Positions 9,216 through 22,200 of a DNA stretch of 64,000 nucleotides are shown here, piece after piece. The number at the start of each line of letters is the position of its first letter. Positions within the stretch are counted from its first letter, which is position 1. A program made the position numbers and the translations under genes. The stretch comes from Franconibacter helveticus LMG 23732 (GTDB taxonomy: Bacteria > Pseudomonadota > Gammaproteobacteria > Enterobacterales > Enterobacteriaceae): contig NZ_AWFX01000003.1 in the NCBI RefSeq assembly GCF_000463115.2, forward strand, positions 1-64,000. Direction: 5' to 3'. Below the pieces are notes generated by a model. The model was not told where the DNA came from. It worked only from the letters and a program-made list of their open reading frames with translations, and searched no databases.

Positions 9216-9258
9216 TTCGTAGCAATTGGCAGCTAAATACTGGTCTTATCAGGGAAGA

Positions 9259-9296
9259 TTATCAACCGGTATCAGCCAATCGATACCGGTTGATAA
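9259..9296. repeat. Perfect 15-bp inverted repeat between msrQ and aroQ
   Basis: TTATCAACCGGTATC (9259-9273) and its exact reverse complement (9282-9296) flank an 8-base spacer. It begins 32 bp beyond the msrQ stop codon and about 165 bp upstream of aroQ. On the minus strand no strong T run follows, so it may be a weak terminator, an RNA-stabilising hairpin, or an operator for a dimeric regulator. Confidence 0.75.
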
Positions 9297-9328
9297 CAGA
9301 AGTGGGGTAAATCGCACAGAACGCGGCT

Positions 9329-9928
9329 TTATCGCAACCACTGGCGAAACTTCTTATAGCGCCATGCCAGCAGTACAACTGCCATCAGCGCATAAATCAG
9401 CGGTTGCGGCGAGAGGATCTTTACCGACCACAGATAGTGAATGGGCGCCAGGATCGCAACAAGATAGACAAAGTTGTGCAAAGTTTGCCAGCGACGCCCT
9501 AGTTTACGCTGCGCCGCCTGGGTTGACGTAAACGCCAGCGCCAGCAAGATCAGCCAGCTGATAATGCCGAGCGTTAAATAAGGGCGGCTGACCAACTCCT
9601 GCCCGAGTAGCGCAAGGTTATTAATGCCCAGCTCAAGCAGCGAATAGCTAATAAGATGAAGCGTGGCCCAGGCAAAACACCATAATCCCAGCAGGCGTCG
9701 CGTGCGAATAAGCAGCGGTTGCTTCAGTAAGCGCGTCAGCGGCGTAACCAACAGCGTGGCGAGGAGCAGCTTCAGCGCCATCCGTCCGGTAAAATGCTGT
9801 ATATCTTTGGCCGGATCGGCGCTGAAATAGCCCTGGCTTGCGGCATAAAAGAGCCAAACCAGCGGTAAAAAAGCGGCCAGATGCAGCGCCACTTTCAGCC
9901 AGACAATCTGTTTTGCCGTCAGACGCAC
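9329..9928 (-). CDS. msrQ: Heme-binding membrane subunit MsrQ
   Basis: MsrQ (formerly YedZ) passes electrons from the respiratory chain or flavin reductase to MsrP, which repairs oxidised methionines in periplasmic proteins. It has 199 residues and six predicted membrane helices. Conserved histidines (for example in [32 protein letters not shown] and PIHYLW) are the b-type heme ligands of the ferric reductase-like family. Its start codon abuts the msrP stop, so the pair is translationally linked. In E. coli K-12 the pair lies elsewhere, beside hprRS. Confidence 0.95.
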   Translation of the reverse strand: MRLTAKQIVWLKVALHLAAFLPLVWLFYAASQGYFSADPAKDIQHFTGRMALKLLLATLLVTPLTRLLKQPLLIRTRRLLGLWCFAWATLHLISYSLLELGINNLALLGQELVSRPYLTLGIISWLILLALAFTSTQAAQRKLGRRWQTLHNFVYLVAILAPIHYLWSVKILSPQPLIYALMAVVLLAWRYKKFRQWLR

Positions 9929-10933
9929 TTAGAAATTCTCCCGTAGATCGAGTCCTTTATAGAGCGAAGCCACCTCGTCGGCGTAACCATTGAACAGAAG
10001 CGTCGGCTGTCGCTTCACGTCAAGCACGCCGCCTGAGCCAATAACCCGTTCGCTGGCCTGCGACCAGCGCGGGTGATCAACATGCGGATTCACGTTCGCA
10101 TAAAAGCCATATTCGTCCGGCGCAGAGAGGTTCCAGGTGGTCGGCGGGCGCTCACGGGTCAGCTTGATGCTGACAATCGATTTGATGCCTTTGAAACCAT
10201 ATTTCCACGGCACGGTAAGCCGCACCGGCGCGCCGTTTTGCGGCGGCAACGCTTTGCCGTAGACGCCGACAGTAAGCATCGTCAACGGGTGCATCGCTTC
10301 ATCTATTCGCAGCCCTTCAACATAGGGGTAATCCAGCCCGCCGCCGATAAAGCGGTCTTTCTGGCCCGGCATCTGTTCAGGCGCATAAAGGGTGGTGAAC
10401 GCGACATATTTCGCCGCGCTGGTGGGTTCGACTTTTTTCAACAAGCTGGCGAGCGGGAAACCTATCCACGGCACCACCATCGACCAGGCCTCTACGCAGC
10501 GCATCCGGTAAATACGCTCCTCCAGCGGGAACAGCTTATGTAAATCGTCATGATCGAGCGTCAGCGGCTTCGCCACTTCGCCATCAATGGTGAGTTTCCA
10601 GGGGGTCGTCTGCAAAGCGCCGGCATTGGCGGCCGGGTCCGCTTTATCCAGCCCGAATTCGTAGAAGTTGTTATAGCCGGTGACTTTATCTTCCGGCGTG
10701 AGCGGCAGCTTCGCCTGCCACTGCGCGGGCCTGGTGAAATCCAGAGGCTGGCCGGCAGGCGCTTTCGGCCTGTCGTTGCCCTTGAACCAGTCCAGCAAAT
10801 CCGCCTGGGCGACAGGAGGAAGCGAAAGCGCGGCGGCGCTGATACCCAGCGTTTTTAACACCTGGCGACGCTGCATAAAGAAAGCCGATTCGGCAGTGAC
10901 ATCGGCTTCCGTTAAATGGCTGACTTTTTTCAT
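9929..10933 (-). CDS. msrP: Methionine sulfoxide reductase MsrP, molybdopterin subunit
   Basis: MsrP (formerly YedY) is a periplasmic molybdopterin enzyme that reduces protein-bound methionine sulfoxide. It has 334 residues. A Tat signal lies at about 1-44, with the twin-arginine motif RRQVLK and a cleavage-like PVAQA site. The sulfite-oxidase fold follows, with the Mo-ligating cysteine in [10 protein letters not shown] near residue 146. The gene is first in the msrPQ pair. A long hairpin in the leader reaches the start codon (see separate entry). Confidence 0.96.
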   Translation of the reverse strand: MKKVSHLTEADVTAESAFFMQRRQVLKTLGISAAALSLPPVAQADLLDWFKGNDRPKAPAGQPLDFTRPAQWQAKLPLTPEDKVTGYNNFYEFGLDKADPAANAGALQTTPWKLTIDGEVAKPLTLDHDDLHKLFPLEERIYRMRCVEAWSMVVPWIGFPLASLLKKVEPTSAAKYVAFTTLYAPEQMPGQKDRFIGGGLDYPYVEGLRIDEAMHPLTMLTVGVYGKALPPQNGAPVRLTVPWKYGFKGIKSIVSIKLTRERPPTTWNLSAPDEYGFYANVNPHVDHPRWSQASERVIGSGGVLDVKRQPTLLFNGYADEVASLYKGLDLRENF

Positions 10934-10993
10934 GACCGACTCTCTGGTGATACGAAATAAAGCTAAGCCTTAATCATGACAGGGAGTCGGTCA
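10933..10993 (-). promoter_or_regulatory. Leader hairpin that could cover the msrP start
   Basis: On the minus strand TGACCGACTCCCT (10981-10993) can pair at 12 of 13 positions with AGAGAGTCGGTCA (10933-10945), across a 35-base loop. The second arm contains the purine-rich ribosome site and ends on the A of the msrP ATG. In RNA this would sequester the translation start. It could also be a DNA operator. Confidence 0.5.
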
Positions 10994-11033
10994 GCCTGCG
11001 AGGCATGCGGTTAAAATTGTGTAAAAAAATCTC

Positions 11034-12008
11034 TTACTTAATCTTTACCAGCGTACGGCCCTGCGCGGCGTTATTCATAATGGCTTCGGCGAATTTCGGC
11101 GCGTCCGCCAGCACGATTTCCGTGGCGCTTTGTTCGTAGAAGTCCGCAGGCAGATCCTGCGCCAGACGCTCCCAGGCCTGTACGCGGCGCGCCGCAGGCG
11201 TCATCACGGAATCGACGCCTTGCAGACGAACGTTACGTAAAATAAACGGCATGACCGTGGTCGGCAGCGCGAAACCGCCCGCCAGGCCGCAGGCCGCCAC
11301 GCAGCCGCCGTAATTCATCTGCGCCAGCACTTTCGCCAGCACTTTGTCGCCTACGGTATCCACGGCGCCAGCCCAGAGCTGTTTTTCCAGCGGTCGGCTC
11401 TCGGCAAACTCGTCGCGGCTAACAATACGGCTTGCGCCGAGGCGTTTAAGATAGTCATGCGTGCTTTCACGACCGCTTACCGCCGCTACCTGATACCCCA
11501 GCTTGTGCAGCAGCGCTACCGCCGTGCTGCCAACGCCGCCGCTTGCGCCTGTTACCACCACTTCGCCGCTTTCCGGGCGGACGCCTGCTTCTTCAAGCGC
11601 CATCACGCACAGCATGGCGGTAAAGCCCGCGGTGCCGACAATCATCGCCTTACGGCCATCGAGCCCTGTTGGCATCGGCACCAGCCAGTCGCCTTTAACG
11701 CGCGCCATGTCGGCCAGCCCGCCCCAGTGGTTTTCGCCGACGCCCCAGCCGGTAAGCAGTACAGACTGGCCGGTGTGAAAACGCGGATCTTCGCTTTTAC
11801 GCACGGTGCCTGCGAAATCAATGCCTGGCACCATGGGGAAATTACGGATGATTTTCCCCTTACCGGTAATGGCCAGCGCATCTTTATAGTTCAGGCTTGA
11901 CCAGTCGATATCGACCGTTACGTCGCCCTGCGGCAGGGCGCTTTCATCAAGGGGCTTAATAGCGGCGAGCGTCTTCCCGTCCTGTTGTTCAAGAATCAAA
12001 GCCTGCAT
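11034..12008 (-). CDS. acuI: Acrylyl-CoA reductase AcuI (YhdH)
   Basis: AcuI reduces the toxic electrophile acryloyl-CoA to propionyl-CoA with NADPH. It has 324 residues and belongs to the zinc-free branch of the medium-chain dehydrogenase/reductase family. Visible are the catalytic-domain segment PGIDFAGTV and the nucleotide-binding VTGASGGVGSTAVALLHKLG near residue 155. It is divergent from csrD with 224 bp between them, as in E. coli. Confidence 0.95.
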   Translation of the reverse strand: MQALILEQQDGKTLAAIKPLDESALPQGDVTVDIDWSSLNYKDALAITGKGKIIRNFPMVPGIDFAGTVRKSEDPRFHTGQSVLLTGWGVGENHWGGLADMARVKGDWLVPMPTGLDGRKAMIVGTAGFTAMLCVMALEEAGVRPESGEVVVTGASGGVGSTAVALLHKLGYQVAAVSGRESTHDYLKRLGASRIVSRDEFAESRPLEKQLWAGAVDTVGDKVLAKVLAQMNYGGCVAACGLAGGFALPTTVMPFILRNVRLQGVDSVMTPAARRVQAWERLAQDLPADFYEQSATEIVLADAPKFAEAIMNNAAQGRTLVKIK

Positions 12009-12232
12009 GCATTACTCCTCATTGGATCGCTGAAGATTGGAAAAAAAACTCTGAAGACTATACTCGCATATTGAAACGCTATGCCGACTTATCGCAAGAA
12101 AACCTCTGAACGCCCCGCCATGTTTGGTAGCATGCGCGACGGCCTTTTGTAGTTAGCGCTTACTATTACCTGGCAACGGTATTTTGCTGCGCCGTTTCGC
12201 TCGTACCATCAACCAACGGAGTTAACACAAGG

Positions 12233-14173
12233 ATGCGATTAACGACGAAATTTTCTGCCTTTGTCACCCTGCTGACGGGGCTTGCCATCCTTGTCACGCT
12301 GCTGGGATGTTCGCTGAGTTTCTTTAATTCGATACAACAAAAAGTCGCCTCCCGCGTGGCGTCAGTCGCGTCTATTATCGATAACGACCTGGTTAGCCAT
12401 TCGCCTGAAGCGCTGATGCATCGGCTGGACGAACTCATGGTGCCGGTCGATATCGTACGCATCGACTTCAACAGCGGCGCTGGCATGTTGTACAGCCATA
12501 CGCGGGCGCAGAGCTATCGTCCGGCAGGCATTCAGCATCAGTATCGCAGCCTTGAGGTGCCGCTGATTAAACATCCTGGCATGTCGTTGAAGCTGACCTG
12601 GCAGGATCCGCTCGCTAACTACTATCGCTCCTTACTGACCACCGCGCCGCTGACTATTGCTATCGGTTTTATGGTGATCGTCATTTTCTTCGCGGTGCGC
12701 TGGCTTAAGCGCCAGCTTGCGGGGCAAGAGCTGCTGGAAACCCGCGCGGCCCGCATTCTCAACGGCGAGCGCGGCGTGCGCGTGCGCGGCAGCGTGCATG
12801 AATGGCCGACGCACGTCAGTAGCGCGCTCGATGTGCTGCTGTCAGAGCTTCAAAGCGCGGGCGAGCAGCGCAGCCGCATGGATACCCTTATTCGTTCTTA
12901 TGCCGCACAGGATGTAAAAACCGGTCTCAGCAACCGGCTCTTTTTCGATAACCAACTGGCGACGCTGCTTGAGGATCAGGAAAAGGTCGGCACGCACGGG
13001 GTCGTCATGATGATCCGCCTGCCCGATTTCGACATGTTGCGTGACAGCTGGGGCAAAACAGCGGTGGAAAACTACCTCTTCACGCTCATTAATATGCTTT
13101 CCACCTTCGTCATGCGTTACCCCGGCGCGCTGCTGGCGCGCTATTTTCGCAGCGACTTCACCGTATTGTTGCCGCATCGCACCCTTAAGGAGGCGGACAG
13201 CATCGCCAGCCAGTTGCTCAACGCGGTTGATTCCTTGCCGCCCACCCGCATGCTTGACCGCAATGATATGTTGCACATCGGCATTTGCGCCTGGCGCAGC
13301 GGACAGACGACCGAACAGGTGATGGAGCATGCGGAAGTGGCAACCCGCAATGCCGTGCTGCAAGGGGGGAACGGCTGGGCGGTTTATGACAACTCGCTGC
13401 CGGAGAAGGGACGGGGCAACGTACGCTGGCGAACCTTGCTGGAAAGCGTGCTGCAACGCGGCGGCCCGCGCATTTATCAAAAACCCGCGGTGCTGCGCGA
13501 CGGACGCGTGCACCACCGGGAGCTGCTGTGCCGGATTTTCGATGGCGAAGAAGAGGTGCTGGCGGCGGAATACATGCCGATGGTGCAGGCGTTTGGCCTG
13601 GCCGAGCAATATGACCGCCAGATAGTGGCGCGCGTCATGCCGTTTTTGCGTTTTTGGCCGGATGAAACGCTGGCCGTGCCGCTCACCGTTGAGTCGCTCA
13701 TACGCCCGCCGTTCCAGCGCTGGCTGCGCGATACCCTGATGCAGTGTGAAAAATCGCAACGAATGCGCATTCTTTTTGAACTTGCTGAGGCAGATGTTTG
13801 TCAACACATCAGCCGCTTACAACCCGCTGTGCGGTTAATCAAAGCGCTGGGCGTTCGCATTGCGGTCGCGCAGGCGGGGTTAACCGTGGTGAGTACGGCT
13901 TATATTAAGGAGCTGGATGTGGAGATCATTAAGCTGCATCCGGGTCTGGTGAAAGGCATTGAAAAGCGCACTGAAAACCAGCTTTTCGCTCAGAGTCTGG
14001 TCGAGGCGTGCAACGGTACGCAAACCCGGGTTTTCGCTACTGGCATAAGAACCCGTAGCGAATGGCAGACCCTGGTGGAAAGGGGCGTGGCAGGCGGGCA
14101 GGGCGATTTTTTTGCCGCTTCCCAACCCCTCGATACAAGCGTGAAAAAATATTCGCAAAGATATTCGGTTTAG
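12233..14173 (+). CDS. csrD: RNase E specificity factor CsrD
   Basis: CsrD targets the regulatory RNAs CsrB and CsrC for RNase E decay and so sets the activity of the global regulator CsrA. The 646-residue length is normal. Two membrane helices (about 10-32 and 134-157) flank a periplasmic loop. A HAMP-like linker, a degenerate GGDEF domain (RYFRSDF replaces GGDEF) and a degenerate EAL domain (HHRELLCRI at the EAL position) follow. The loss of catalytic residues is typical of CsrD, which neither makes nor degrades cyclic di-GMP. Start context AACACAAGGATG has a short AAGG site. Confidence 0.97.
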   Translation: MRLTTKFSAFVTLLTGLAILVTLLGCSLSFFNSIQQKVASRVASVASIIDNDLVSHSPEALMHRLDELMVPVDIVRIDFNSGAGMLYSHTRAQSYRPAGIQHQYRSLEVPLIKHPGMSLKLTWQDPLANYYRSLLTTAPLTIAIGFMVIVIFFAVRWLKRQLAGQELLETRAARILNGERGVRVRGSVHEWPTHVSSALDVLLSELQSAGEQRSRMDTLIRSYAAQDVKTGLSNRLFFDNQLATLLEDQEKVGTHGVVMMIRLPDFDMLRDSWGKTAVENYLFTLINMLSTFVMRYPGALLARYFRSDFTVLLPHRTLKEADSIASQLLNAVDSLPPTRMLDRNDMLHIGICAWRSGQTTEQVMEHAEVATRNAVLQGGNGWAVYDNSLPEKGRGNVRWRTLLESVLQRGGPRIYQKPAVLRDGRVHHRELLCRIFDGEEEVLAAEYMPMVQAFGLAEQYDRQIVARVMPFLRFWPDETLAVPLTVESLIRPPFQRWLRDTLMQCEKSQRMRILFELAEADVCQHISRLQPAVRLIKALGVRIAVAQAGLTVVSTAYIKELDVEIIKLHPGLVKGIEKRTENQLFAQSLVEACNGTQTRVFATGIRTRSEWQTLVERGVAGGQGDFFAASQPLDTSVKKYSQRYSV

Positions 14174-15525
<1,352 letters not shown>

Positions 15526-15586
15526 CAGCCGCAAGCAAGGGCAACTCCGGTTGCCCTTCTTGTTGGTTTGGGAATACGCATAGCCT

Positions 15587-17130
<1,544 letters not shown>

Positions 17131-17138
17131 GGGTTTTT

Positions 17139-17714
17139 ATGACTGCGGTTTATCTCGCCTCTGGTTCGCCTCGTCGTCAGGAACTGCTCGCTCAGTTGGG
17201 CGTGACGTTCGAACGTCTCATCACCGGCCTTGAAGAAGTGCGCCGTGAAAACGAAAGCGCGCAGCATTATGTCTCGCGTCTGGCGCGGGAAAAAGCGCAG
17301 GCGGGCGTTGCAAAGGCGCCGCTCGATTTACCGGTGCTTGGCGCGGATACTATCGTCATCCTTAACGGCGAAGTGCTGGAAAAACCGCAAGATAAAGCGC
17401 ATGCCCGCGCCATGCTACGCCAGCTTTCCGGCCAGACTCATCAGGTGATGACCGCGGTCGCGGTAGCGGATAAACGGCAGGTCATGGATTGCCTGGTGGT
17501 GACGGAAGTGACATTCCGCGCGCTGTCTGAGGCGGATATCAACGCTTATGTCGCAAGCGGCGAACCCATGGATAAAGCGGGTGCGTATGGCATTCAGGGG
17601 CTGGGCGGCTGCTTTGTCAGAAAGATCAACGGCAGCTATCACGCCGTGGTTGGTTTGCCGCTGGTCGAGACGTATGAACTGCTGAGCAATTTTAACGCCC
17701 TGCGTGAGGGATGA
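17139..17714 (+). CDS. yhdE: dTTP/UTP pyrophosphatase YhdE (Maf family)
   Basis: YhdE hydrolyses dTTP, UTP and some modified pyrimidine triphosphates to monophosphates, a house-cleaning role. It has 191 residues. The Maf hallmark [15 protein letters not shown] is at residues 7-21, and the catalytic segment [17 protein letters not shown] is near 67. It sits in the mre-rng operon, 8 bp after mreD and 7 bp before rng. High Maf levels block septum formation in some bacteria, which fits the neighbourhood. Confidence 0.95.
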   Translation: MTAVYLASGSPRRQELLAQLGVTFERLITGLEEVRRENESAQHYVSRLAREKAQAGVAKAPLDLPVLGADTIVILNGEVLEKPQDKAHARAMLRQLSGQTHQVMTAVAVADKRQVMDCLVVTEVTFRALSEADINAYVASGEPMDKAGAYGIQGLGGCFVRKINGSYHAVVGLPLVETYELLSNFNALREG

Positions 17715-17721
17715 GGAAAAA

Positions 17722-19191
17722 ATGACGGCTGAACTGTTAGTCAATGTAACCCCTTCGGAAACCCGGGTGGCGTATATCGATGGCGGTATTTTGCAGGAGA
17801 TCCACATTGAGCGCGAAGCGCGCCGCGGGATCGTAGGCAATATCTACAAAGGTCGGGTGAGTCGCGTTCTGCCGGGAATGCAGGCGGCATTTGTAGATAT
17901 TGGCCTCGATAAAGCCGCGTTTTTACACGCCTCAGACATAATGCCGCACACGGAGTGCGTGGCGGGCGAAGAGCAAAAAAACTTCACCGTGCGCGATATC
18001 TCCGAGCTGGTTCGTCAGGGCCAGGATCTCATGGTGCAGGTGGTGAAAGACCCGCTTGGCACCAAAGGCGCGCGCCTTACTACGGATATTACGCTGCCTT
18101 CCCGTTATCTGGTCTTTATGCCTGGCGCGTCGCACGTAGGCGTTTCCCAACGCATTGAGAGCGAAAACGAGCGCGAGCGGCTGAAAAAAATCGTCGCCGA
18201 CTACTGCGATGAGCAAGGCGGATTTATTATCCGCACCGCGGCGGAAGGGGTATGCGAGGCGGATCTCGCCTCCGACGCCGCTTACCTCAAGCGCGTGTGG
18301 ACCAAGGTGATGGAGCGCAAAAAGCGCAATCAGACCCGCTATCAGCTCTATGGCGAGCTGGCGTTGGCCCAGCGCGTGCTGCGCGATTTCGCCGTCGCGC
18401 AGCTTGACCGCATTCGCGTCGATTCACGTCTCACTTATGAAATGCTGCTGGAATTTACCGCGGAATATATGCCGGAAATGACCAGCAAGCTGGAGCACTA
18501 CAGCGGCAAGCAGCCTATCTTCGATCTTTACGATGTGGAGAACGAAATACAGCGCGCCCTGGAGCGCAAGGTTGAGCTGAAGTCCGGCGGTTATTTGATA
18601 ATCGACCAGACGGAAGCGATGACCACTATCGATATCAACACCGGCGCGTTTGTCGGCCACCGCAACCTCGACGACACCATCTTTAACACCAATATCGAGG
18701 CGACGCAGGCGATTGCGCGCCAGCTGCGGTTACGCAACCTGGGCGGCATTATCATCATCGACTTTATCGATATGAATAATGAAGATCACCGCCGTCGCGT
18801 GCTGCATTCGCTGGAGCAGGCGCTCAGCAAAGACCGGGTAAAAACCAGCATCAACGGTTTTTCACAACTGGGGCTGGTGGAGATGACCCGCAAGCGCACC
18901 CGCGAAAGCATTGAGCACGTACTTTGTAATGATTGCCCAACCTGTCACGGACGCGGTACGGTAAAAACCGTCGAAACCGTCTGCTATGAAATCATGCGTG
19001 AAATTGTGCGCGTGCATCATGCGTATGATTCCGACCGCTTCCTGGTTTATGCTTCTCCGGCTGTGGCGGAAGCGTTAAAAGGCGAGGAGTCGCACGCGCT
19101 GGCGGAAGTGGAGATTTTCGTCGGCAAGCAGGTGAAGGTGCAAATTGAACCGCTCTACAACCAGGAGCAGTTCGACGTGGTAATGATGTAA
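17722..19191 (+). CDS. rng: Ribonuclease G
   Basis: RNase G matures the 5' end of 16S rRNA and degrades some mRNAs (for example adhE). It has 489 residues. An S1 domain lies at about 37-120 (GNIYKGRVSRVLPGMQAAFVDIG). The RNase E/G catalytic core follows, with the magnesium aspartates in TIDINTGAF and IIIDFIDM. The zinc-link CPTCHGRG is near residue 405. The ATG at 17722 (MTAELLVNV) has GAGG upstream and matches E. coli; an in-frame upstream ATG overlapping yhdE is rejected. Confidence 0.97.
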   Translation: MTAELLVNVTPSETRVAYIDGGILQEIHIEREARRGIVGNIYKGRVSRVLPGMQAAFVDIGLDKAAFLHASDIMPHTECVAGEEQKNFTVRDISELVRQGQDLMVQVVKDPLGTKGARLTTDITLPSRYLVFMPGASHVGVSQRIESENERERLKKIVADYCDEQGGFIIRTAAEGVCEADLASDAAYLKRVWTKVMERKKRNQTRYQLYGELALAQRVLRDFAVAQLDRIRVDSRLTYEMLLEFTAEYMPEMTSKLEHYSGKQPIFDLYDVENEIQRALERKVELKSGGYLIIDQTEAMTTIDINTGAFVGHRNLDDTIFNTNIEATQAIARQLRLRNLGGIIIIDFIDMNNEDHRRRVLHSLEQALSKDRVKTSINGFSQLGLVEMTRKRTRESIEHVLCNDCPTCHGRGTVKTVETVCYEIMREIVRVHHAYDSDRFLVYASPAVAEALKGEESHALAEVEIFVGKQVKVQIEPLYNQEQFDVVMM

Positions 19192-19248
19192 CGCACGGCG
19201 GCTTCGCAAACAGAGAGTACCGCTACGGCGGATGACAAGGAGAGAAGG

Positions 19249-22200
19249 GTGAGGCGACTGCCGGGCATTTTGCTACTCACAGCCGCAACGTTAATCGTTA
19301 TTGTCGCACTGCTGGTGAGTGGCCTGCGGCTCGTGTTGCCTCATCTGGACAGCTGGCGCCCGGCGCTGCTGGGAAAAATTGAAGCGGCGACCGGCATGCC
19401 GGTAGAGATCCGAGCGGTTGAGGCTTCATGGCAAAATTTCGGTCCAACCCTTGAAGCGCAGGATATCAGCGCGGGCCTGAAAGATGGCGGCGAACTGAGC
19501 ATCAAACGCGTTACGCTGGCGCTCGACGTCTGGCAAAGCCTGCTGCACCTGCGCTGGCAGTTTCGCGATCTCACCTTTTATCAGCTTCACTTTCGCACCA
19601 ATACGCCGTTTCAGCAGGATCAAAGCCGCGAAAAGCTGGAAACCAGCAAATTCACCGATCTCTTCTTTCGTCAGTTCGATCATTTCGATCTGCGCGACAG
19701 CACCATCAGCTTTATCACCCTTTCAGGCCAGCGCGCCGAACTGGCTGTGCCGCAATTAACCTGGGTAAACGGCAAAAATCGTCACCGCGCCGAGGGCCAG
19801 GTCAGCCTTTCAAGCTTTACCGGCCAGCATGGCGTTATGCAGGTGCGTATGGACTTACGCGACGACAACGGGCTGCTTAACAACGGCACGGTCTGGATGC
19901 AGGCCGATGATGTCGACGTTAAACCCTGGCTGAGCCAGTGGATGAACGAAAACGTGGCGCTGGATACCGCGAAGTTCAGCCTGGCGGCCTGGATGACGTT
20001 GAAAGATGGCGCTATCGCAGGCGGCGATCTCTGGCTGAAAAAAGGCGGCGCCAGCTGGCAGGGCGGCGGCGAAGCCACGCACCGTCTGTCGGTCGACAAC
20101 CTGACCGCGCACGTGACGAAGCAGCAGGGCGGCTGGCAATTCGCCATCCCCGCCACCAATATCGCCATCGATGATAAACCCTGGCCGCGCGGCGCGCTGA
20201 CGCTTGCGTGGATCCCGGCGCAGGATGTCGGCGGCGCGGGCAATACGCGAAGCGATGAATTACGCGTTCGGGCAAGTAACCTTGAGCTCAGCGGGCTGGA
20301 TGGCCTGCTGCCGCTTGCCGCGAAATTTTCGCCCGCGCTTGGTGAAGTCTGGGCCAGCACGCAGCCGCACGGCTATCTGGAATCCGTGGCGCTGGATATC
20401 CCTTTGCAGGCCGCTAACAAAACTCGCTTTCAGGGCAACTGGAAAAACCTCTCCTGGAAACAGTGGAAGCTGCTGCCGGGAGCCGATCACTTTTCCGGTT
20501 CGCTCTCCGGCAGCCTTGAACATGGGCGGCTACAGGCGCAGTTAGCCGACAGCAAAATGCCGTACGAAACCGTGTTTCGCGCGCCGTTGGAAATTAAAAA
20601 CGGCGTCGCGACGCTGGAGTGGCAAAAAGATGCAACCGGCTTTACGCTGGACGGCAAAAATATCGACGTGCAGGCGCATTCGCTCTGGGCGCATGGCGAT
20701 TTTCGCTGGCAGCAGCTTGCCGGGCAGCAACCGTGGCTCTCTATTCTTGCGGGTATTCGCACCGGGGACGGCAAACAGGCCTGGCGCTACTTCCCGGAAA
20801 ATCTGATGGGCAAATATCTGGTGGATTACCTGAGCGGCGCGATCCAGGGCGGTCAGGTCGATAACGCCACGCTGGTCTATGCCGGTAACCCGCACCACTT
20901 TCCTTATAAGCAAAACGACGGACAGTTCCAGGTTTATGTTCCCCTGCATAATGCGAAATACGCTTTCCAGCCCGGGTGGCCAGCGCTGGAGAACTTCGAC
21001 ATCGAGCTCGATTTTCGCAACGACGGGCTTTGGATGTCGGCCCCCGAAGTCAATCTCGGCGGCGTAAAAGGGCGCCATGTCGAAGCCGTCATACCGGACT
21101 ATTCGCAGGACCGGCTCTTTATTGACGCCGATATCGCCGGGCCAGGCAAAGCCGTCGGGCCTTACTTCCAGCAGACGCCATTAAACGACTCGCTTGCCGC
21201 TACGCTTGAAGAACTCCAGCTCGACGGCGATGTGAATGCTCGCTTACATCTTGATATCCCGCTTGATGGCGAGCAGGTAACCGCAAAAGGCGATGTGGCG
21301 CTGAACAATAACTCGCTTTTCATCAAGCCGCTGGACAGCACGCTGCATAACCTTTCCGGCAAATTCAGCTTCGTTAACGGCAATCTCAAAAGCGAGCCGC
21401 TGCGCGCCACCTGGTTTAATCAACCGCTGAATGTCGATTTTTCCACCGAAGAGGGCAAGAAAGCCTATGACGTGGCGGTAAACATGAACGGCAACTGGCA
21501 GCCAACCGGCACCGGTCTGCTGCCGGAGCCGGTAAATAAAGCGCTCAGCGGCAGCGTGCCGTGGCAGGGTAAGGTTGCCATTACGCTGCCTTATCGCGGC
21601 AGCGCCAGTTATAAAGTCGATGTGAATGGCGATCTGAAAAATGTTAGTAGCCGCTTACCTTCACCGGCGGACAAACCCGCGGGCGCGCCGTTGCCCTTTA
21701 AGGTTAACGTGAACGGCGATCTGAAAAGCTTCGCGCTAACTGGCAATGTCGGAAAAGAAAGCCATTTCAACAGCCGTTGGCTGCTTAACCAGAAGCTGAC
21801 TCTCGACCGCGCCATCTGGGCTTCTGATAGCCAGACCGTGCCGCCGCTGCCGGAAAACGCGGGCGTGGAGCTTAACCTGCCGGCTCTGGACGGGGCGCAG
21901 TGGCTGGCGCTCTTTAACCAGGGCGCGGCGGACAAAGTCAGCAGCGCAACGCGGTTTCCAGAAAGCGTGACGCTGCGTACGCCTTCGCTTGCGTTAGGCG
22001 GCCAGCAGTGGAACAACCTCAGCATTCAGATGCGCCCAACGCTGTCGGGCAAAGAGGTCAGCGCGCAGGGCCGGGAAATTAACGGCACGCTGGCGATGCG
22101 CGATAACGCGCCGTGGCAGGCGAATATTCACTACCTTTACTTTAACCCTGCCGCCAGTAAAAACAGCGGCTCGTCAAAAGCCGCTTCGCCGCTTGCAGGT

